Positions 56,900 through 64,000 of a DNA stretch of 64,000 nt are shown here, piece after piece. The notes under the pieces were generated by a model that ran no database searches, was not told where the DNA came from, and saw only the letters and a list, made by a program, of their open reading frames with translations. Source of the stretch: Topomyia yanbarensis. Taxonomy: Eukaryota > Arthropoda > Insecta > Diptera > Culicidae. The first letter of the stretch is position 1. Each line of letters starts with the position of its first letter. A program made the translations under genes and the position numbers. The DNA lies in assembly GCF_030247195.1 (NCBI RefSeq), contig NC_080672.1, forward strand, positions 184,512,310 to 184,576,309. The letters run 5' to 3'.

Positions 56900-58076
56900 T
56901 CACTGTTGCTCGTCGAATCTTGGTGCTGGATATTCGTTATCGCTTATCGGCAACAAACTTAATCTCGCCAAAGAACGCGTCTATACTCCCTTGGCGGTTT
57001 TTACTGACACTACTCGTACAAGGTTGTCGTCACCAGGAAACAGCTCCATTATTCCTCCCAGTGGCCACAGCTGACGTCAGGGATCCTACTAACTCCAGGT
57101 GAATTGCCTTAGTCGCTAGGCACACAAACAAGCAAATATATGCCATAACTCGAGACGTTGAACGAATGGCTGGCTTCAAATATACAGGGCCACAGAAGTC
57201 TACTCCAGTGTGGTAAAAGGGATACACTAACTCATCACGTTCCTTCGGTAAGTCGCCCATATACTGTTGCAGTTGCATAGGTTTGTGACGGAAGCATCGC
57301 AGACAAGAAAACTTCTTCACGGCGGTTTTGCCACGATGGACCCAAAACGTTTCCCGGGAAGCAGCTAACGTGAGCTGATTTCCGGAGTGCAAATTTTCCA
57401 CGTGATATGCACGGATGATAGCTTCTGTGAATTTATGATACGGTGGCAAAATGTACTGATGCTTCATATCGAAATCACACTTCTTCTTGCGTATTCTTCC
57501 TCCGATACGCAAAGTGCCTTGCTCGTCAAAAAAGGGAGCTAACGGGATCAAATTTTGCGGGGGTTCGATCTGCTTTCCATTCTCCCACTGGCGGACGAGC
57601 TCAAGGTAGGCCTCCCCCTGAGCGAGCTTCACCAATTGTTGAAGGACTGCGGACTTCTCCTCATTGCTCATTGATTCAGATCCCGAAACATTAGGCTGTT
57701 TTCTCATGATGCTGATGAATCGTTTCACCCACACCATAACTCGAATCATTCGACGATAAGAACTGCAATTTTGAAAGATCGGGAATACTTCTTGCGCTGG
57801 CTCGGTACTCAAAAGGACGACAGATCTCAGTTCAGGAACTTCATCCGGTTCTTGATACTCCTGTGGCCACATGTTTGCTGGAAGTTGCAGGAACTTGGAA
57901 CCTTCCCACCGAAATGTTGATTCTCGGAACTCATTCGGCATCAGGCCTCTCGATATGATGTCTGCTGGATTATCTTTGGTGCCCACGTGACGCCACTTGG
58001 TCGTATCCGTTAGCGCCTGAATCTTAGTTACTCTGTTGGATACTACTTCAGCTGTTCTGGTTTCCGGGAAATCCAA
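56900..58076 (-). pseudogene. BEL/Pao pol: integrase, core deleted
   Basis: 58076-57030 reads WRHVGTKDNPADIISRG (end of RNase H), the integrase zinc module (YHVENLHSGNQ...CLRCFRHKPM) and the start of the catalytic core, TGVDFCGPVYLK and TKAIHLELV. Soon after, near 57075, a deletion removes the rest of the core, including the second Asp and the Glu. A different frame then gives the C-terminus (ELFPGDDNLVRVVSV...LARLSLLP) to a stop near 56900. The enzyme would insert element DNA; this one cannot. Confidence 0.8.
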
Positions 58077-59300
58077 GACAGCACAATAGTCGAATCACAC
58101 CAAAAAAACGTTTCATCGACAGAAATTTTCAAGGATTGCTTAACCTCAGTGACCAGCTCAGCCAAAAGCAAAGCACCACATAATTCTAATCTAGGTATAG
58201 TTAAGTCAGCGTTCGAGGTTTTGCGTTTTTTCGACCTTTCGACTAGAGCGACACGGGATTTAGAACAAATTAGTACAACATGAACGTGTCCTTCTTCATT
58301 AGTCGACCTCACATATACACATGCTCCATAAGCATATTTAGAAGCATCACTGAACCCATGAAATTGTACTCTAGCGGTTTTGAGTGGAAGTATACAACGT
58401 TGAATCTTGACATCACGTAGAAGCTCCAGTTGAGATTTAAACTGATTCCATGTCTGCAAGTCCTCCTTATCGATGCAATCGTCCCAGTTTATATTTTTTC
58501 TCCAAAGGTTTTGCATCATCAGTTTTATATTATAGGCCCTGCTAGGCCAATTGAATCGAAAAACCTGGATATGTCCGATAAAACTGACCTCTTTGTAGCT
58601 TCCAGCCCGGTTGGTGTTATAGGGTCAACGTTTAACATGAAGACATCTTCCTCTGGTTTCCAAACGATACCTAACGCCTTTCCTGTATGTGTTTCGTCAG
58701 CCAGAAGTTTCTGCTCAACCTTCTCCTGTGGTAGCTGGTCCAGAAAAACTCTGCTGTTCAAACACCATTTATGAAGATCAAATTTTTCACGCTCGAAAAG
58801 TGCAATAAGATCATTCTTCAGGTATACTGCATCTTCAACTGAGTCGGCACCAGATAAAATATCGTCGATGTAAAAATCTTCTATCACAAGCTCAGCAGCT
58901 AAAGGAAACTGCCTCTTCTCATCCAAACACAACTGCTTAACCGCTCAGACTGCCTGGAATGGAGCGCACGCTAACCCGTAGGTAACCGTAGACAATCGAT
59001 ACACATCTGGCTCCTTGGCTTCATTGGCCATAGAATCAGTTGAAACGGTTGATGTTTGTCGGCCAAAGCCACCTGCCGATACATCTCAGATAGATATGCA
59101 GTGAAGGCGATCTTATGAACTCGGAACCGCATCACAACATCACTCATTTTGGTTGAATCACTGGACCCACCTGTAGATTATCATTCAAAGATTTTCCATT
59201 AGTAGTTGTCGCAGATCCGTCGAATACCACTCGACATTTGGTGGTGCTGCTTTCAGACTCAAAACCGAGAGCAGACAAAGGTCTGATATGTTTCAAGAAC
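58043..59300 (-). pseudogene. BEL/Pao pol: reverse transcriptase and RNase H, frameshifted
   Basis: Near 59230 a deletion joins gag to RT at CRVVFDGSATTTNGKSLNDN. RT continues with FRVHKIAFTAYLSEMYRQVA, then, in the frame 58525-58932, DFYIDDILSGADS (the catalytic YVDD-type motif, here YIDD) and EKFDLHKWCLNS. A frameshift near 58530 leads to NLWRKNINWDDCI, FHGFSDASKYAYGACVYV and TIPRLELCGALLLAELV, then FFWCDSTIVLSWI (RNase H). A further frameshift near 58070 leads into the integrase frame. Confidence 0.8.
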
Positions 59301-59314
59301 CCATCGAGCAACGT

Positions 59315-60280
59315 TCACAATGTATTTGCATTTTCTGACGTCAACGCTGGAATACGGAATAAGTCTCCCAAATGTTTTTCAATCAGCCATCGTTTGTTTT
59401 CATACCGACGGGTTAGCGCATTCCAAAGTGATGTGAAGGTTTCTTCGTCGCATTGAATATCACGGGCCTCCCCACACAAGGACATACGTAAGTAATGGAG
59501 CCGCTCGAAATCGTTCAAATTCTCACGCCGACGAATGATAGCATTGAACTGATTACAAAAATAAAGCCAATTATCGTATTGACCGTCAAATTTAGGAAAT
59601 GGAATATCTGGCAGCTTTGCCTTTGAGACACAAGTATTATTAGATTTAACCGTTATCAACAAAGTGGACGGTTCTGGCACAGTGGATTTGGACGCCTTTA
59701 AACGACGACGGAATAGAAATCAGGTTGCATCTAGAGTATCTTAAACGTTGAAACCTTGTTCATTGATCTCGGTTATGTCATCCTGCTTCACTAAACCAAA
59801 GAGTTTGTGTCTGGAATCGCGAAATTGAGTACGCAAATCAGTGATCACATCCAGCTTGTCTTCCAACTCATCACGGTCACCATCGTCAGGAAATCCCTTT
59901 ACAAAGGCTAATAATTTTAATGCACGCTCTTGCACCACTTCAACTGTTCTTGTGAGGGACAATATAAACGCTTTTTTCTCGGTCATGATTGCAAAGGTCA
60001 CTCGAAGGTCGCGCTATGATTTTGTGGAATTTATGCTTGCTCAGAAAAAAATGGCTTGGTCACTTACCCTTTTTGAAAATGGCGACTCCTCTTTGTTTGA
60101 CTCCGTATCACTAGCCGACTCGTTGAGTATATTGGCAATGGCTGCCACCGGCGTCGGTGAGCTCGTTTCTTCGTAAACTCTGGCGTTAGAGAACACTTTT
60201 TTTCTTCCAGGGCCTCTTCCGGCACCCACCTTCGTTCACACTTTTTATTTTGTTTTGGCGCTCTTGGCACAAAGTTCTCA
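59315..60280 (-). pseudogene. BEL/Pao gag region, broken
   Basis: Frames in order are a basic and acidic N-terminal part (60041-60229), ERALKLLAFVKGFPDDGDRD (59741-60001), then LPDIPFPKFDGQYDNWLYF, NAIIRRRENLNDFERLHYLR and LWNALTRRYENKRWLIEKHL (59315-59680), the conserved gag domain of Pao elements. Frames are separated by stops and small gaps. The capsid-type protein would package RNA. Downstream, the rest of gag and the protease are deleted. Confidence 0.75.
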
Positions 60281-60775
60281 CACACTGTATATCTAGTTTT
60301 TTCTACTTCTCATAGCAACAGTTTGAAAGTAACACGTTTGGGTTTTTTTTCTTAGCACTCGCGACGATTTTTTTCACTCGATACATTCACCCGTTTTCGA
60401 CACAATTTAACCAAATTTCGCTACGATTTTTCACCACTGGCTAGCCGTAAAAATTGAACAATTGCGGCTTCGGCACGCGGTTGAAAGGTTTGTCGGGACT
60501 CGATTACAAATGAGAACAAAGTCTACAATTTGCCACTGCACAGTTAAATATCACGCGTCTCGCAAGATGGATCAGAGTACAATGGCGAACGAACGCGTTT
60601 TGTTTCGGCTGCTTCGTGTTTGTTCACCCGTAGGTAGCGCACTATTTTCCTCTCTCTTGTATTGTCTCGCTCGATAGGCGCAAGGTATGCGCATACTTCG
60701 ACACAATCGGTAAAGGTTGTCATTGCGCAATGAATTCACACAGTTAATGTTCGTTACGCGGGTCCTTCGTCCATC

Positions 60776-60793
60776 CGGCTCGAAGGACCAAAA
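60776..60793 (-). promoter_or_regulatory. BEL/Pao primer-binding-site region
   Basis: Immediately inside the 5' LTR the minus strand reads TTTTGGTCCTTCGAGCCGG, where BEL-type elements carry a tRNA-complementary site starting TGG. Confidence 0.65.
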
Positions 60794-61189
60794 TGTTCGC
60801 GACGTAAAATTGGAATTGATCTGTGAACTGTATTATCTATGGGTCACTGGTTCTCGGATGGATAAAGGGAATTTCGAATTTTCTTGTCATATCGAAACAG
60901 CTTGTGTTCGGAACACTAACACAGTTTAATTTGTCGGAACAAGCCTCGGGACGTCTTACACCTTATATCACAATGATAGTTCTTCTATACAACGAGGTTC
61001 GAAGTTGAAAAAGAGCCTAACTCTAACAGTAGTGAGCCTTTATAGGTTTTAAATTCACATTATTTAGTTCAACTCGTCTAATATTTTTAGTAGTCAACTT
61101 CGATGGTTTTCCTCTAGGGGGTCGTCAATTGATGTTGTTGTACAAAACTGTAATAAACCGGCTCGGCACGCTCAGCTGCTTTTCGTACA
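60794..61189 (-). repeat. BEL/Pao 5' LTR (396 bp)
   Basis: On the minus strand it starts TGTACGAAAAGCAGCTG and ends ACGTCGCGAACA, giving TG...CA ends. It matches the split 3' LTR except for scattered substitutions and an 18-bp difference near 60980. Outside it is the ATACT duplication. Confidence 0.9.
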
Positions 61190-61194
61190 ATACT

Positions 61195-61304
61195 TATCAC
61201 ATAGCGACAGTGACAAAACATATACAAGTTGACAAAATGCTAAAGGATGATATCACAGATCCTTCGGTATCACCCTTTCTTTTAATCCGATAACAATAAT
61301 AAAA
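61195..61304. other. Flank of the BEL/Pao insertion
   Basis: Unassigned, beginning just after the right ATACT duplication. No feature seen. Confidence 0.4.
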
Positions 61305-62371
61305 ACCTGTTTTAATCCACCTAACGATGCAATTGTGCCTTTCTCATTTCTTCGAACTATGACCATGACCGATTATGTTCAATAAAATTTTGGAAATGTC
61401 TATTACATTCTTAACCCTAGAACGTTGCACTTGCGTTTTCCACCCTAGAATGTTGCACTGGGGTATAAATGTACCCCACGCGTTTGATCGCATTTTGCGC
61501 AGGTAAAAATGCAAACAAAAGAAATGTATAATAATACATCACTTTCTTCGTTTTTAGATTTCGAAAACAGCTGTGTAAGTGAAAGTAAGGAATTTATTGA
61601 ATCAATGATACATAAATTGGTTTGAACAAAATAAAAAGTGAAAAATTAAAGGGTAGTAGTACAAGACGCGACCGCAGTCACATTGAACATGCAGCATTAT
61701 TAATGAACACCTTGCACGAAGTTATTTCATCGCATCAATACCACGCATAACGTTGTTGCATTTTTTTTGAAACCACACCGACGATAAATATTTATATGCT
61801 TTATTACATTATTGGATAAACAGTATTTACATTCTTAAAAACCCTGTTTTAATCCACCTAGTGGTGCAATTGTGCCTTTCTCATTTCTTTAAACTATGAG
61901 TCTATGGCTGGCTATGTTCGTTTCAATTATGGAAACATCTACTACATTCTTAGTTCATTTTATACCTGCACACAATAGTTTGACAGCCACGAACCTGATG
62001 AACTATGTGTGTGGAAACACTTGAAACAAAAAAATATCATACTTTATTAGCCTAATCAGCATTAGTTCAATGTTGTCTTCCTGCTAACTACGAACGAACC
62101 ACTCCCCAGCTTAATTCGGAATGCCTTGTGCTATAGCGGTGGTATAAAGATGATGGGGTTGAGAGGGGGAGGGGTATGAGTGATGGATCGGGTGGTGGCC
62201 GGAGGGGGAGGGGGTGCAATGAGGAATGATCTGAATTTAAATTGGTGGTGACCGGTGAGGGGGAGGGGTGTGTAAATCTCTCCTGTTAAAACCCAAAAAC
62301 CTTATGTCAATGCCGGGATCAGGTTGACGATTTTTAGAGTGATTGCATATCCTTTCTATATGAGAAAGGCA
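61305..62371 (+). mobile_element. Two partial copies of the (ACAT)n-containing repeat
   Basis: Starts at about 61307 and 61846 (CCTGTTTTAATCCACCTA, GCAATTGTGCCTTTCTCATT). A foreign stretch near 61415-61845 begins with a doubled CCCTAGAACGTTGCACT/CCCTAGAATGTTGCACT. Interior GGAGGGGGAGGGGGTG runs at 62160-62280 resemble 55560-55735. It ends GATTGCATATCCTTTCTATA, TGAGAAAGGCAAAA at 62371. The ACAT tract is absent here. Confidence 0.6.
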
Positions 62372-62398
62372 AAAAGCTACGTTATTTGTGCATGACCT
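62372..62398 (-). mobile_element. Terminal fragment of the MITE family at 33756
   Basis: GCTACGTTATTTGTGCATGACC matches the end GCTACGTCATTTATGGATNGNCC of that MITE; only the terminal repeat remains. Confidence 0.5.
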
Positions 62399-63100
62399 CT
62401 TAGCTGACAATTAGCTAAAATATATATTTTCGAAATCTGGACGGATCTGATTTTTTCAGATTTGGATGAACCTGAGGCTGACAAGTCCATACAAGTTACA
62501 ATTAGTGTTATAACTAGTGTATTAGGAAAAGATTGCAGATTTAAAATAACTCATTTGCTCCTTTTATAAACTGGCTGTCCAGAAATGGACGAAAGCAAAC
62601 AGAACAAAATCTAATATGATTTTTAATTATTCGAGTTGTTGAAACGTTTGAAAAGTTCATTATATATTGAAAATTGGTATTGGATGTGAGAGGTAGAGTT
62701 AGCTTCCCGCGTATAGTGATAGTTTATTTGTAGTTTTTTCATGGTTTAACTATAATTAGTGTATCTAGTCATTGTGAATTTTGTTGATAAACTACGTGTC
62801 TACAGTTTAAACGTGAAAGATTTGTGAATCGTGCGTGCATTTTCCGTTTGCCGTAGTGCATTTGTATTGCTTCGCCGATTGCTGCTGTTTGTTTTTGCTT
62901 GCCCCAGTTGATTATTATAGCGACCCCGATCAGAATGAAATAACAATATTATAACAGAGCACAATTTTTGTAACACATTGAGTTATAAATTAGGTCTCGT
63001 TAGTAGTTAAAATAACAAAATTTTATAACAAGTAACAACGCGAGATGTTATTTTGAAACATTTCTGTTATGTGTTTCTGATCGGGACAGCACCGCAGCGA
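62399..63100. other. No recognisable gene; may include the 5'UTR of the following element
   Basis: AT-rich. The element boundary cannot be placed; GC content rises after about 62860. Confidence 0.35.
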
Positions 63101-63104
63101 TATA

Positions 63105-63760
63105 GAGAAGAAGAAATGTGGAGAGTGCAAACGTGATATCTGCGACCTTGAACTTATCTACTGTGGTTTTTGTGAGTCGTATTTTCACAATAGCCAACAA
63201 TGCTGTGGTGTTAACGCTCGTCTTCTGAAGGAAGCGCTTGTAGCTGGGAAGGCACTGTTTATTTGCCCCGCATGTAGGACAGAGGTGAACGGCCGCTCAA
63301 TTCTGTCTTATATTGCCGACACCAATAACGATCAACAGCCGCTAGCTGATTTGCCTGGGTAAGTGCAGCAACTTTTTGATGTTGTCGCTGATTTGATCAG
63401 GAAGACCGCAGGCCAGATATTGTGACACCTGCTGCTAGTGGAACTAAGCCAATTGATCTAAGCGATTTGTCAGTGCCGTCTATCGTGCAAGCTGCTTCAC
63501 GGGAAAAGTTCTGGTTGTATCTGTCCGGTTTAAACCCGCTAATTACCGACAGTGATATACATCAGGTGGTATCACGTTGCCACTCGTCGGACCCTGCTGT
63601 CGTTGTTCGCTTGGTTCTCAAAGGAAAAAATATCACCAACTTGACATTTGTGTCCTACAAAGTTGGGCTTGATCTCGGTTTGAAGGATTTAGCACTGGAT
63701 CCTGCGTCATGGCCGGCTGGAATGCGGTTCCGTGAATTCATTATGATGCCAAAAAACTGA
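63105..63760 (+). pseudogene. ORF1 of a two-ORF non-LTR element: PHD-like finger and FWLYLSG domain
   Basis: The frame from 63111 (no ATG nearby) reads KKCGECKRDICDLELIYCGF, CESYFHNSQQCCGV and LFICPACRTEVNG, a Cys4-His-Cys3-like PHD pattern, and stops at 63360-63362. A different frame at 63422-63760 gives REKFWLYLSGLNPLITDSDI, NLTFVSYKVGLDLGLKDLAL and WPAGMRFREF, matching the C-terminal domain of the ORF1 at 19176-20000 (KKFWLYLSGISPDV, LNFVSYKVGM). A frameshift or deletion between the two parts disables it. Confidence 0.75.
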
Positions 63761-63762
63761 CT

Positions 63763-64000
63763 CCCTCGGCCGGGTTAGCTGTTCCCTGCCTCGTTACTTC
63801 CACCGTCCCCGGACAATGTGCACCAAGCGCGGTTGATTACAACAACACGATACGAGTGTATTATCAAAATACGAGAGGATTAGGAACGAAGGTCGACGAC
63901 GTATATTTGGCTGTTATGGATGGAAATTATGACGTTTATGTTCTAACTGAAACCTTGGTTGAATGATAAGATTAACTATGTGCAGCTATTTGGCGATTCA
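63763..64000 (+). pseudogene. ORF2 start (APE endonuclease) of the same element, cut by the window end
   Basis: The frame through 63841 reads TIRVYYQNTRGLGTKVDDVY and DVYVLTET, the start of the endonuclease as at 19100 and 40326. A one-base shift near 63950 leads to WLNDKINYVQLFGDS, running off the window. Reverse transcriptase is expected beyond 64000. Confidence 0.7.

Larger units (their letters stand above)
47886..61189 (-). mobile_element. BEL/Pao LTR retrotransposon, 3' LTR split by nested elements
   Basis: The element is on the minus strand: 5' LTR 60794-61189, primer site next to it, gag and pol fragments 60285 to 56900, polypurine tract 56830-56840, then the 3' LTR (56653-56829 plus 47886-48090) split by an 8.6-kb insertion. 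ATACT flanks both outer ends (47881-47885 and 61190-61194), the 5-bp duplication usual for this superfamily. Its own sequence is about 4.7 kb, shorter than complete BEL elements because of deletions in gag-protease-RT and integrase. Confidence 0.9.

Noticed and set aside
63355..63425. Intron at GGGTAAGT (63357) joining the two ORF1 parts
   Set aside because: A donor-like sequence exists but the 60-bp gap has no convincing acceptor tract; a frameshift in a decayed retroelement is simpler.

Overview
This is eukaryotic DNA from a repeat-dense insect genome, most likely a culicine (Aedes-like) mosquito. There are no operons and no bacterial gene spacing. Most of the window consists of dead or dying transposable elements: several APE-type non-LTR retrotransposon lineages, a BEL/Pao LTR element, hAT-like and MITE elements, a foldback element, and repeats built around (ACAT)n tracts. 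The only segment I can assign to a host gene is one 660-bp exon at 44978-45637 (minus strand) with exact splice sites. It resembles the BEACH-family protein WDFY3 / blue cheese. If so, the flanking DNA is partly intronic.

Layout. 1-3.2 kb: three pieces of one non-LTR family; the first is an uninterrupted reading frame running off the left edge. 6.0-9.9 kb: a LOA-type element with endonuclease and RNase H but no reverse transcriptase, bounded by 530-bp direct repeats. 11.2-13.45 kb: a foldback element with long inverted arms built of sub-repeats. 16.2-20.0 kb: a minus-strand two-ORF non-LTR element with a PHD-like ORF1 and a mutated RT active site. 21.4-24.7 kb: a minus-strand R1-clade remnant split by a foreign gag-like ORF1. 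25.65-32.15 kb: a giant, apparently near-perfect palindrome carrying degenerate histone H3 sequence, histone-type 3' stem-loops and a Helitron-type endonuclease fragment. 33.8-37.8 kb: a MITE and an R1-clade remnant interrupted by an 892-bp element with 8-bp target duplications. 38.7-42.3 kb: a gag-like ORF1 and RT remnant ending in an (AAAT)n tail and split by a 295-bp MITE. 42.7-44.6 kb: a second copy of the 892-bp element type with nested insertions and a 250-bp (TA)n tract. 45.9-46.7 kb: an 807-bp hAT-like element. 47.9-61.2 kb: a BEL/Pao element with 5-bp target duplications (ATACT). Its 3' LTR is split by an (ACAT)n-containing repeat, which is itself split by a 6.3-kb R1-clade element sitting inside the (ACAT)n tract, as expected of Waldo-type target specificity. 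61.3-62.4 kb: more copies of that repeat. 62.9-64 kb: the start of another two-ORF element of the 16-20 kb type, cut by the window end.

The most unusual object is the 25.65-32.15 kb palindrome. It joins histone-gene-like sequence (H3 reading frame, TATA-containing upstream block, stem-loop 3' ends) with a Helitron-type endonuclease remnant. The arrangement is arm-core-inverted arm-inverted core, a circularly permuted inverted duplication. It may be a gene-capturing mobile element amplified as a palindrome, or an assembly error; long reads would decide. All comparisons here were made by eye; no searches were run, and family names reflect motif recognition.
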